Positions 1 through 5,901 of a DNA stretch of 7,328 nt are shown one piece after another (within the stretch, counting starts at the first letter, position 1; every line of letters begins with the position of its first letter). The stretch covers positions 1 to 7,328 of the forward strand of contig JBGAKX010000185.1 of NCBI GenBank assembly GCA_044224215.1. The letters run 5' to 3'. Source of the stretch: DAOMFM01 sp035429825 (GTDB lineage: Bacteria; Acidobacteriota; Blastocatellia; UBA7656; JADIYM01). Below the pieces are notes generated by a model. That model was not told the origin of the DNA. It did no database searches and was given only the letters and a program-made list of their open reading frames with translations. Both the position numbers and the translations under genes were made by a program.

Positions 1-1
1 G

Positions 2-889
2 GCGTACCAGGGCGGTCCGCCGGTGCAGCCGTACGACGTCACCGCGCACACGCTTGCGCTGCTGATGGGAGTCGATGCGGTCCGCATCGACACGGCGATG
101 TCGGGGGTCGTGACGGCTCCAGTCCAGGCGCCTGCGGACGAGCCGCCGGCGATCGGATCGGGACGGTTGAAGTGGCGCCGTGTCGGGTTGTATCGCGGAG
201 CGACCGCGCCGATCGACGAGGGCTGGACTCGGTGGGTCTTCGATCGCTGGCACGTCGGCTCGATACGGCTCGACGAAGCACAAGTGCGTGCAGGGAAGCT
301 GCGCGATCGATTCGACGTGATCGTGCTGCCGGACATGGACGCGGCCGACATCGCCGTCGGGCGTCTCGCGGGGACGGCGCCGCCCGCGATGACCGGCGGC
401 CTTGGCAAGGAGGGCGCTGCGGCGCTCGTCGAGTTTGTCGAGCAGGGTGGGACCCTTGTCGCGCTCAACCGTTCGACGGGATTCGCCATCCGGGCGCTGG
501 ATCTGCCTGTGACGGATGCGCTTTCGGGCATGCCGCAAAACCAGTTCTATTGTCCCGGCTCGATCCTGAACATGGAGATCGCCGCGCCTGGGAACGCGAT
601 CACTCGTGGAGTTCCCGCGCGAACGATCGCATGGTTCGAGGACGGGCCAGGTTTCGAAGTCCGCGAAGGAGCGCAGAACGTCGCGGTGCTCGCGAGGTTT
701 GCGCCGGCCGACCGCCTTCTCGGCTCCGGCTGGCTGCTCGGTTCGGACAAGCTCGCCGGCCGTCCCGCGATCCTCGAAATCGGAAAAGGGAAGGGAACTG
801 TTGTTCTCTTCGGATTCCGGCCGCAATATCGTGGTCAGAGCCTTGCGACGCTGCCCCTCTTCTTGAACGCACTCATCGAATCGCCGTAG
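2..889 (+). CDS. M14-type zinc carboxypeptidase, C-terminal part (5' truncated by window)
   Basis: The reading frame is open from base 2, so the gene begins upstream; the GTG at 23 is an internal valine. About 295 residues are visible. They start with a YDVTAHTL-type segment, which I recognise from the end of the catalytic region of large secreted M14-like peptidases common in Acidobacteria. A class I glutamine-amidotransferase-like alpha/beta domain follows: a strand with RVGLYRG, a VIVLPD strand, a GGLGKEGAAALVEFVEQGG helix, and a closing GKGTVVLFGFRPQYRGQS strand. I see no cysteine in a GATase nucleophile elbow; the one near FYCPGS is not in that context, so the domain is probably structural or binding. 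The zinc-binding catalytic residues would lie upstream and cannot be checked. Ends in TAG. A short GC-rich hairpin (891-907, 7-bp stem, 3-nt loop) follows the stop but lacks a T-run. The family call rests on memory of similar proteins. Confidence 0.75.
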   Translation, partial: AYQGGPPVQPYDVTAHTLALLMGVDAVRIDTAMSGVVTAPVQAPADEPPAIGSGRLKWRRVGLYRGATAPIDEGWTRWVFDRWHVGSIRLDEAQVRAGKLRDRFDVIVLPDMDAADIAVGRLAGTAPPAMTGGLGKEGAAALVEFVEQGGTLVALNRSTGFAIRALDLPVTDALSGMPQNQFYCPGSILNMEIAAPGNAITRGVPARTIAWFEDGPGFEVREGAQNVAVLARFAPADRLLGSGWLLGSDKLAGRPAILEIGKGKGTVVLFGFRPQYRGQSLATLPLFLNALIESP

Positions 890-929
890 CGCGCCGCGCC
901 GCGGTGCTAATCGAGGAGCCCGTTGTCGT

Positions 930-1655
930 ATGGACGATGATCTGAAGATGCTCGTGCACAGCGCCTCGGAGGAGGTGCTCAACGACGTCATCGCGAATCC
1001 CGAGCTCGACGAGGAAGACCTGCTGGTGCTGCTCGCGCGCCGCGACCTGTCTGGCGAGCTGTTGCGCAAGGTCGCGCGCGATCCGGCAAAGACGCGCTCG
1101 TACCGCGTGCGACTCGCGCTGCTCCGGCACCCGCGGACACCTGCGTCCGCGACGCTCTCGTTCGTCGGCCAGCTGCATCTGTTCGACCTGGTGGCGGTGT
1201 CGCTGCTGCCGCACGTGCCGCGCGAGATCCGAGCGGCGTGCGAAGGGTCTATCCTCCAGCAGCTCAAGCAGATACCGCTCGGTTCCAAGGTGACATTGGC
1301 CCGGCGGACCGGGAGCTCGGTCGTGCTCGGACGGTTGCTGGTCGACCGCGAGTCGCAGGTCGTCGAGGCGGTGCTCACGAATCCGCGTCTGACGGAGGGT
1401 CTTGTCGTGGTGGCGCTCAGGGACGGGGGCGTGCCGCCGCACACGGTCCATCTCGTCTCAGGCAACTCGAGGTGGTCCGTTCGGCACGACGTGCGATATG
1501 CATTGATACGGAACCGTCATACACCGCTCGCCCGTGCGTTACAGTTCCTGAACACGATGTCGCGCGAGGACATACGGGCGCTTGCGCGCGACCCGGCGGT
1601 ACCGACGGCGTTGAGGGGATATCTTGCAAAGGCTACGGGGGGACTGTCGCGGTAG
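930..1655 (+). CDS. Alpha-helical (HEAT/leucine-rich-variant-like) repeat protein, function unknown
   Basis: A 241-residue protein with no signal peptide or membrane segment. It is made of degenerate helical repeats, each opening with a short polar N/H-P or H-T turn followed by leucine-rich helices: ANPELDEEDLLVLLARR near residues 22-38, LRHPRTPASATLSFV near 64-78, TNPRLTEGLVVVAL near 150-163, RNRHTPLARALQFL near 194-207. Between them are VPREIRAA (near 95) and VPTALRGYL (near 225), giving a roughly periodic armadillo/HEAT-like solenoid. Such solenoids usually bind proteins, but no partner is evident and I assign no specific function. Similar uncharacterised proteins occur in Acidobacteria and some deltaproteobacteria (from memory). 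The ATG at 930 has GAGGAG at 913-918, about 11 bases upstream; a second in-frame ATG at 948 is an alternative start. It begins 40 bases after the peptidase gene and ends just before a strong hairpin, so it could be the last gene of that transcript. Confidence 0.8.
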   Translation: MDDDLKMLVHSASEEVLNDVIANPELDEEDLLVLLARRDLSGELLRKVARDPAKTRSYRVRLALLRHPRTPASATLSFVGQLHLFDLVAVSLLPHVPREIRAACEGSILQQLKQIPLGSKVTLARRTGSSVVLGRLLVDRESQVVEAVLTNPRLTEGLVVVALRDGGVPPHTVHLVSGNSRWSVRHDVRYALIRNRHTPLARALQFLNTMSREDIRALARDPAVPTALRGYLAKATGGLSR

Positions 1656-1663
1656 GTGTTGAA

Positions 1664-1694
1664 CCGCGCGCAGAGACGCTTTCTCTGCGCGTGG
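1664..1694 (+). terminator. Strong stem-loop just after the repeat-protein gene, possible terminator
   Basis: CGCGCAGAGA (1667-1676) and TCTCTGCGCG (1682-1691) form a perfect 10-bp stem with a 5-nt loop. Three more outer pairs, one of them G-U, extend it to 1664-1694. It starts 9 bases after the stop codon of the upstream gene. The sequence after it (GTTGTAGGCTTTGTT) has scattered Ts but no clean U-tract, so termination may be partial or Rho-assisted. It could also stabilise the 3' end of the mRNA. It sits upstream of the preferred start of the next gene. Confidence 0.5.
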
Positions 1695-1732
1695 GTTGTA
1701 GGCTTTGTTAGACTTCGAGGGCTACGTAGGTT

Positions 1733-1737
1733 GGAGG
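1733..1737 (+). promoter_or_regulatory. Shine-Dalgarno sequence that fixes the start of the VWFA-related gene
   Basis: GGAGG lies 8 bases before a GTG at 1746. Translation from that GTG begins with a basic stretch (RTNTIRKR) and a hydrophobic core, a textbook signal peptide. The longer frame opening at GTG 1656 would begin immediately after the previous stop codon, would include the hairpin at 1664-1694, and would bury the signal peptide 30 residues in. Confidence 0.75.
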
Positions 1738-1745
1738 CGACGGCA

Positions 1746-2948
1746 GTGAGAACGAACACGATTCGGAAACGGGCAGTCATCGCGTGTGCAGTCGTTGGAC
1801 TGATGGTCGGCGTCTTCGCGCCGTCGTCGTGGATTGCCGAAGCGCAATCCGGCCGGAAGCCGCCCGAGAAGGCTCGAAAGGAGCAGCCGGCGCAGCCCGC
1901 CGAGCCCGGACAGCCTGCGCCGGACCAGCAGCCCGCCGCACCGCCGCTTCCCCCGTTGCAGGCCAAGGACCTGCAGGATGCGGTGGTTCTGTCGACGAGC
2001 GTCGTCAACGTCGAGACCGTCGTGTACGAGAAGAAGACGGGGCAGATTCTTCAGGGGTTGAAGGCGTCGAATTTCGAGATCTACGAGGACGGCGTCAAGC
2101 AGGAGATCACGAACTTCCAGCCCAGCGAAGGCCCGATGACGGCCGTTATGATCATCGAGTACAACCGGCGCATCGACAACCGGTACATCGACAAGGGCGA
2201 AGTGCTGCGGCCACTCTATACGCTCGTCACCCAGTTCGTCCGGCCCGACGACAACATAGCCATCGTGGCGTTCGACACGCGCCCGATCATGATCACGGAC
2301 TTCACCGGCGACAAGAAGGAGCTCGGCGCCGGGCTCGACCTGCTGATCCGGAACAATCCCACGTTCTCGGAGGCGAGCCTCTACGATGCGCTCGCGTTCG
2401 TGCTCAACGGCGGGAAGGCCGAGGCGATCAACTGGAACGGCGGCAACATCGAGAAGGGCGTCGAATACGGCGGTTTGAAGGACGTCAAGAACCGCAGCGC
2501 GATCATTCTCGTTACGCTCGGGATCGACACGTTCTCAAAGCTCAACTACGACGAAACGCGAAAGATCATCGCGCAGTCCAGTGTGCCGATCTACTGCATC
2601 GGCGTCGGCAACCTGTTCTACAAGACGCACGAGAACCAGATGGACCCCGTCACGAACATGACGTTTCTGCAGGCACACAACGCGCTCAAGACGTTTTCGC
2701 GGATGACGGGCGGCCAGTACTTCGAGGTGACGTTCCCCGGCGAGATCCCAACCGACATGCAGTCGATCACGAACCTGATGCGCAGCCAGTACAGCATCGG
2801 CTACACGCCGTCCAACACCCGGCGTGATGGCAAGGTGCGAAAGATCGTCGTCAAGGTCGACGTCAACGGCGACGGCAATTTTGACGACAAGGGATACGTC
2901 ATCCAGGCGCGCGACTCCTACATTGAGCCCCTCGACCCGCGAAAGTAG
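1746..2948 (+). CDS. Secreted VWFA-related domain protein with degenerate MIDAS
   Basis: A 400-residue exported protein. It has an N-terminal signal peptide (basic residues 2-9, hydrophobic core about 10-30, probable cleavage after AEA at 31-33), then a Pro/Ala/Gln-rich linker (about 37-72). Next is a beta segment typical of acidobacterial VWFA-related proteins (VNVETVVYEKKTGQ ... NFEIYEDGVKQEI, about 87-121), then a von Willebrand factor A-like domain (about 131-330) with the characteristic SLYDAL helix (211-216) and RPDDNIAIVAFD strand. The canonical MIDAS D-x-S-x-S is replaced by E138-Y-N140-R-R142, and the usual T/S-D-G is T-L-G (257-259), so metal-dependent binding is probably lost. The C-terminal domain keeps the family's SQYSIGYTPSN and RKIVVKV segments and adds a DVNGDGNFDD insertion (372-381) that resembles a calcium loop. 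The family is common in Acidobacteria, and its role is mostly unknown; extracytoplasmic protein binding is an inference. Confidence 0.85.
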   Translation: MRTNTIRKRAVIACAVVGLMVGVFAPSSWIAEAQSGRKPPEKARKEQPAQPAEPGQPAPDQQPAAPPLPPLQAKDLQDAVVLSTSVVNVETVVYEKKTGQILQGLKASNFEIYEDGVKQEITNFQPSEGPMTAVMIIEYNRRIDNRYIDKGEVLRPLYTLVTQFVRPDDNIAIVAFDTRPIMITDFTGDKKELGAGLDLLIRNNPTFSEASLYDALAFVLNGGKAEAINWNGGNIEKGVEYGGLKDVKNRSAIILVTLGIDTFSKLNYDETRKIIAQSSVPIYCIGVGNLFYKTHENQMDPVTNMTFLQAHNALKTFSRMTGGQYFEVTFPGEIPTDMQSITNLMRSQYSIGYTPSNTRRDGKVRKIVVKVDVNGDGNFDDKGYVIQARDSYIEPLDPRK

Positions 2949-3699
2949 CACGTCGCCCCGGCTGACGGGGATCGCCACGGCGGCCTACCGCGATGTGGCG
3001 CGTCTGAAGGCCGGCGACAACGGCGTGCCGCCGATCGACGCGCGGTACTACAAGTACGCCGGACTGCGGAGCACGGTCCGGTTGCGCGAGGGGCGGATCC
3101 TGGTGCGCCTTTCGGACCTGTTCGTGAGCGCGTCGGACGAGGCGGTTGGGGCGCTCGTGCGCATCCTCTTTGCAAAGCTGCTCAGGCGCCGTGTGCGCGC
3201 CGAATGGACCGAGACCTACCGGCGCTTCACGTCGCAGTCCGAGGTCGTCGAGGCGTCCGAGGCGACGCGTCGCGTCCGTGGAACGAAGCGACTGGCGCCG
3301 GCGGCGGGCCGCGTCTACGACCTCGACGCGATGTTCGACCGGCTCAACTTCAAGTACTTTGCCGGAATGCTCCGGAAACCCGCGCTCGGCTGGACGTTGC
3401 GCGACGCGTGGCGGACGCACGGGCACTACGACCCTGCGCACGACGCGATCGCGATGAGCCGCTCGCTCGATGTCGCCGAGATGCCCGAGTTCGTCGTCGA
3501 GCTCGTGCTCTACCACGAGATGCTGCACGTCGCGATGCCCGCAGAGATGCGCGACGGCCGCCACCGTCATCACACGGCCGAGTTCCGACGGATGGAACGG
3601 CGCTTCCCGAGAATTGAGGAGGCCGAGGCGTATCTCGAGAGCTGGGTCAAAAAGAATGGAACTGGGCGCAGGAGGCGCCGTTTGACGAGGCGTGGGTGA
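2923..3699 (+). CDS. SprT-like zinc metallopeptidase
   Basis: About 258 residues from a TTG at 2923. The C-terminal half (about 131-240) is a SprT-like domain: LDAMFDRLNFKYFAGML, then HGHYDPAHDAIAMSRSL, then the zincin helix YHEMLHV (H198, E199, H202), and a downstream His cluster HRHHTAEF (214-221) supplying the likely third zinc ligand, with E199 as catalytic base. The N-terminal half (about 45-103) contains VRLSDLF and a YRRF segment that I recall from acidobacterial SprT-like proteins. There is no signal peptide, so it is probably cytoplasmic; substrates are unknown. SprT/Spartan relatives act on DNA-protein crosslinks in eukaryotes, but that role cannot be assumed here. The start is uncertain: none of TTG 2923, GTG 2995 or GTG 3025 has a good Shine-Dalgarno. 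An ATG at 2824 would overlap the upstream gene by 125 bases and add Ser/Thr/Arg-rich residues that look like an out-of-frame shadow. The short overlap with the VWFA-related gene suggests co-transcription. The C-terminus is strongly basic. Confidence 0.8.
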   Translation: MSPSTRESSTSPRLTGIATAAYRDVARLKAGDNGVPPIDARYYKYAGLRSTVRLREGRILVRLSDLFVSASDEAVGALVRILFAKLLRRRVRAEWTETYRRFTSQSEVVEASEATRRVRGTKRLAPAAGRVYDLDAMFDRLNFKYFAGMLRKPALGWTLRDAWRTHGHYDPAHDAIAMSRSLDVAEMPEFVVELVLYHEMLHVAMPAEMRDGRHRHHTAEFRRMERRFPRIEEAEAYLESWVKKNGTGRRRRRLTRRG

Positions 3700-3752
3700 A
3701 ACGAACGGCAGCGGGCGGTCGTCAGAAGGTTCGGTTGCGCCCCGCGCTTTCA

Positions 3753-3869
3753 CATAAATGCCGGCCGCCCGCTCCGGCTCACAAGAATTGAGTCTCCAGA
3801 GAGTAACGAGTCAGCAGTTCTCCTCCTCCAGCCCTCGCGTGGCAAACCACGCGGGGGATTTTCTTTTTC
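3753..3869 (+). ncRNA. Candidate small RNA or attenuator-type leader ending in a terminator
   Basis: A possible weak promoter (TTCGGT at 3730-3735, 17-base spacer, CATAAA at 3753-3758) would start a transcript of about 105 nt ending at the terminator 3832-3869. Just before the terminator stem is TTCTCCTCCTCC (3819-3830), which reads as an anti-Shine-Dalgarno (CCUCC) motif able to pair with ribosome binding sites. The same bases also fall within an open frame of 39 codons (ATG 3758 to TAG 3877) that contains four consecutive serine codons (TCC TCC TCC AGC), reminiscent of a leader peptide, although it runs straight through the terminator. The simplest alternative is that the region is the 3' UTR of the SprT-like gene. 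All of this is inference apart from the sequence motifs. Confidence 0.25.
3832..3869 (+). terminator. Strong rho-independent terminator
   Basis: CCCTCGCGTGG (3832-3842) pairs with CCACGCGGGGG (3847-3857) as an 11-bp stem with one G-U pair and a CAAA loop. It is followed directly by ATTTTCTTTTTCT, a good U-tract on the plus strand. It ends transcription from the SprT-like gene or from a short independent RNA, and separates that unit from the PH-domain pair. On the minus strand the flank is not T-rich, so the element is directional. Confidence 0.9.
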
Positions 3870-3886
3870 TGGTGTAGCATCGCCGG

Positions 3887-3919
3887 CGAACGGGCGCGAA
3901 CGCCTCGAACGCCGCGAAC
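3887..3919 (+). repeat. Four short CGAAC direct repeats upstream of the PH-domain pair
   Basis: CGAAC occurs at 3887, 3897, 3906 and 3915, spaced 10, 9 and 9 bases, within a longer imperfect unit resembling GCGAACGCC. The array lies between the terminator and the ATG at 3953, where a promoter or operator would be expected. Near-helical spacing would suit a regulator binding site, but chance repetition in a GC-rich spacer is equally possible. I see no clear -35/-10 pair and no Shine-Dalgarno before 3953. Confidence 0.4.
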
Positions 3920-3952
3920 ACGCGACGGCGCACGTCCGTACATCACCTCGAC

Positions 3953-4480
3953 ATGACCGACGAAGCCGCGATTCACGCCATCGACCGGCCCGACCACCGG
4001 CTGTGGACCTACTACATCTTTGCGTCGATCTTTGCCGGTCCCGCGATCCTGTTCATCCTTCCGTACCGGTACTTTCGCTATCACTCGATGCGGTACCGCT
4101 TCGACGACGAAGGCGTGTCGATGAGCTGGGGCATCCTGTTCCACCGCGAGATCAACCTGACGTACGCGCGGATCCAGGACATCCACCTGTCGAGCAACCT
4201 GCTCGAGCGCTGGCTCGGGCTTGCCAAGATCCAGGTGCAGACGGCGTCGGGCACCTCCGGCGCCGAGCTGACGATCGAGGGAGTCCGCGAGTTCGACGCG
4301 CTGCGCGACTACCTCTACTCCAAGATGCGGGGAACGAAGCTCCACGCGCACGGAAGCCCTCAACCGGCGCTCGCCGCCGGAAGCGAGCCCGCCGATCTCG
4401 CCGCGGTTCTGTCGGACGTCGCGGGCGAATTGCACGCGATCCGGGTCGCGTTTGAAGCGCGTTCGGGGGACGCACAGTGA
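3953..4480 (+). CDS. Bacterial PH-domain (bPH2 / DUF304-like) membrane protein, first of pair
   Basis: A 175-residue protein. Hydrophobic residues about 17-41 (LWTYYIFASIFAGPAILFI) form one membrane segment or a tight hairpin. A bacterial PH-like domain follows (about 44-120): a MRYRFDDEGVSMSWGILF beta hairpin, the INLTYARIQDIHL strand-turn typical of the family, then the LLERWLGLAKIQVQTASG segment. This matches the YdbS/YdbT-type PF03703 pattern (family recalled, not searched). The C-terminal tail (about 130-175) is Ala/Pro-rich, then helical (ADLAAVLSDVAGELHAI). The ATG at 3953 lacks a convincing Shine-Dalgarno. The stop overlaps the start of the next gene in GTGA, so the two proteins are probably made together and may form a complex at the membrane. 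In Bacillus, related YdbS/YdbT proteins have been linked to resistance to antimicrobial peptides; whether that applies here is unknown. Confidence 0.85.
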   Translation: MTDEAAIHAIDRPDHRLWTYYIFASIFAGPAILFILPYRYFRYHSMRYRFDDEGVSMSWGILFHREINLTYARIQDIHLSSNLLERWLGLAKIQVQTASGTSGAELTIEGVREFDALRDYLYSKMRGTKLHAHGSPQPALAAGSEPADLAAVLSDVAGELHAIRVAFEARSGDAQ

Positions 4481-5256
4481 CGAGTCTCGTCAAGACGTCG
4501 CCCGCCGCCGACCTGGTTGCCCGGATCCTGAGCGTTCCTCCGGAGCCCGCGCCGCCCGCGGGCGCGCACGAATCGATCGAGACGTTCCGCGGCGCCCCGG
4601 GCTTCTACAAGTACCAGCTGATCAAGTGGGCGATTACGCAGGTGTCGGCGGGCATCGGCCTGTACTTCGGCTTCTGGTTCCTACAGATGCTGCCGGAGTT
4701 TCCGTTCAAGTGGGTGCTCGAGGTGCTCGAAGTCCTCGGCGTGCTGACGTATCTTGCGTCGCTGGTGTTCACATACTTCATGGTCCATCTCGACTACCAG
4801 ATGCGCTGGTACATCGTGACGGACCGCAGCCTCAGGATTCGCGAGGGCCTCGTCAACATCAGCGAGAAGACGATGAGCTTTGCCAACATCCAGAACATCT
4901 CGGTGCGCCAGGGCCCGTTGCAGCGGCTGCTCGGGATCGCCGACGTGGAGGTGCGGACGGCGGGCGGCGGCGGCTCGGCGTCGTCCAAGCAGGTTGAACA
5001 GCACGGCGGGGACACACACCTCGGGTACTTTCGCGGGGTGGACAACGCGCAGGAGATCCGCGACCGGATCCTCGCTCGGGTGCGCGTGCTGCGCGACACG
5101 GGTATCGGCGACCCGGATTCGCCCGCCGCTCACCACGCGCCGCCGCCGGCGGGCGCCGTCGAGGCTGCACGGCGGCTTCTCGACGAGGCGCGTGCGCTGC
5201 GGAAGGCGGTTCTGGCGTCTCCGAGCGGCGGCGCCGGTCGCGAGTCGCACCCCTAG
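4477..5256 (+). CDS. Bacterial PH-domain (bPH2 / DUF304-like) membrane protein, second of pair
   Basis: A 259-residue protein starting at GTG 4477, which overlaps the previous TGA by four bases; GGGGGA at 4465-4470 is a well-placed Shine-Dalgarno inside the upstream gene, so translation is coupled. It has a Pro-rich cytoplasmic N-terminus, two membrane helices (about 48-72 and 83-105), then a PH-like domain (about 108-190). That domain shows the family hallmarks YIVTDRSLRIREGLVNISEK, then MSFANIQNISVRQGPLQRLL and GIADVEVRTAG. A GGGGSASS loop and a GYFRGVDNAQEIRDRIL helix follow, then a charged C-terminal helix (AARRLLDEARALRKAVL). It is longer than its upstream partner and has an extra helix, so the two are diverged paralogues rather than a recent duplication. 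Its stop at 5254-5256 overlaps the likely -35 element of the tadA promoter. Confidence 0.87.
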   Translation: MTSLVKTSPAADLVARILSVPPEPAPPAGAHESIETFRGAPGFYKYQLIKWAITQVSAGIGLYFGFWFLQMLPEFPFKWVLEVLEVLGVLTYLASLVFTYFMVHLDYQMRWYIVTDRSLRIREGLVNISEKTMSFANIQNISVRQGPLQRLLGIADVEVRTAGGGGSASSKQVEQHGGDTHLGYFRGVDNAQEIRDRILARVRVLRDTGIGDPDSPAAHHAPPPAGAVEAARRLLDEARALRKAVLASPSGGAGRESHP

Positions 5257-5282
5257 ACGCCCCTGACCCTCGTGGGTATAAT
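5254..5282 (+). promoter_or_regulatory. Sigma-70-type promoter for tadA and the downstream RNA genes
   Basis: TAGACG (5254-5259, four of six matches to TTGACA), a 17-base spacer, and a perfect TATAAT (5277-5282). The predicted start of transcription is near 5289, only about 8 bases before the tadA ATG at 5297, so the message would be almost leaderless. The spacing and the exact -10 in this GC-rich sequence argue against chance. It would be the natural driver of tadA, both tRNAs and ffs. Confidence 0.6.
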
Positions 5283-5296
5283 CCCGCTTCGCGTCT

Positions 5297-5809
5297 ATGG
5301 ACGGAACCTCGCCTGCCAATGCATCCGAACTCGACGAATTCGACGAGAAGATGATGCGTGAGGCGCTTGGCGAGGCGGTTGCGGCGGCCGCCGACGGAGA
5401 AGTGCCGGTCGGGTCGGTCGTCGTGTTGAATGAACGGATCATCGGTCGCGGTCGCAATCGCTCGATTGGAGAATGCGATCCGACGGCGCACGCCGAAATA
5501 CTGGCGCTGCGCGAAGCATCGCGGGCTGTCGGTAACTACCGGCTGCCGGGTGCGACGGTCTATGCGACCGTCGAACCGTGCGCGATGTGCGCCGGAGCGC
5601 TTGTCTGGGCGCGCGTCGACCGTCTCGTGTATGGCGCTGCTGATGCACGCGCTGGAGCCGTTCAATCGATCTTTGAGATATGCACGTCGGACATCCTCAA
5701 CCACCGCCTCGACGTTCGGGCTGGTGTCCTCGAGGACGAGTGCAGAACACTGATGCAAGAGTTCTTTCGCGAGCGCAGACTGCGCCCGCGGACCGATGCG
5801 GAGGGATAG
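5297..5809 (+). CDS. tadA: tRNA-specific adenosine deaminase TadA
   Basis: 170 residues, close to the usual length. TadA deaminates A34 to inosine in tRNA-Arg(ACG), which lets that tRNA read CGU, CGC and CGA; it is a zinc enzyme of the cytidine deaminase fold acting as a cytoplasmic homodimer. Visible signatures are the MMREALGEA helix (19-27), GEVPVGSVVV (34-43), the HAE motif (H65 zinc ligand, E67 proton shuttle) and the PCAMC zinc motif (C95 and C98), with DPTAHAEILALREA and TVEPCAMCAGAL both intact. The ATG at 5297 has no Shine-Dalgarno and lies about 8 bases from the predicted transcription start. The internal ATGs at 5351/5354 would remove an N-terminal extension of 18-19 residues outside the conserved core and have no better ribosome site. 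The TAG stop (5807-5809) lies inside the following tRNA gene. Confidence 0.95.
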   Translation: MDGTSPANASELDEFDEKMMREALGEAVAAAADGEVPVGSVVVLNERIIGRGRNRSIGECDPTAHAEILALREASRAVGNYRLPGATVYATVEPCAMCAGALVWARVDRLVYGAADARAGAVQSIFEICTSDILNHRLDVRAGVLEDECRTLMQEFFRERRLRPRTDAEG

Positions 5810-5885
5810 TCTAATTGGTAAGGCACCGGTTTCGAAAACCGGCGCGCGAAAGCGCTTGGGGGTTCGAGTCCCCCTCCCTCCGCCA
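5800..5885 (+). tRNA. tRNA-Ser (anticodon CGA)
   Basis: Acceptor GGAGGGA (5800-5806) pairs with TCCCTCC (5875-5881), followed by discriminator G (5882) and an encoded CCA (5883-5885). The anticodon stem is CCGGT/ACCGG (5826-5830, 5838-5842) around the loop TTCGAAA, with CGA at 5833-5835, reading UCG. A long class II variable arm (GCGC-GAAA-GCGC) and the T arm GGGGG-TTCGAGT-CCCCC complete the cloverleaf. The long variable arm and G73 are serine identity features. The first ten bases overlap the 3' end of tadA. A short T-run (TTTTT at 5891-5895) follows, without a hairpin other than the tRNA itself. Confidence 0.97.
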
Positions 5886-5901
5886 CGATCTTTTTGCTTG
5901 A

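Noticed and set aside
23..25. GTG at 23 as the true start of the first gene
   Set aside because: The frame is open to the window edge and the residues before it continue the same conserved segment, so the gene starts upstream.
891..907. GC-rich hairpin after the M14-type peptidase gene as a terminator
   Set aside because: It has a 7-bp stem with a 3-nt loop but no T-run, and the next gene starts within 25 bases. It is not convincing.
1656..1745. Upstream GTG start for the VWFA-related protein
   Set aside because: It would begin immediately after the previous stop, translate through the 1664-1694 hairpin and place the signal peptide internally. GTG 1746 with GGAGG is better.
3710..3773. Long-range 12-bp inverted repeat (3710-3721 with 3762-3773)
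   Set aside because: The 40-base loop and GC-only composition make chance pairing likely. No flanking target duplication or other mobile-element sign is present.
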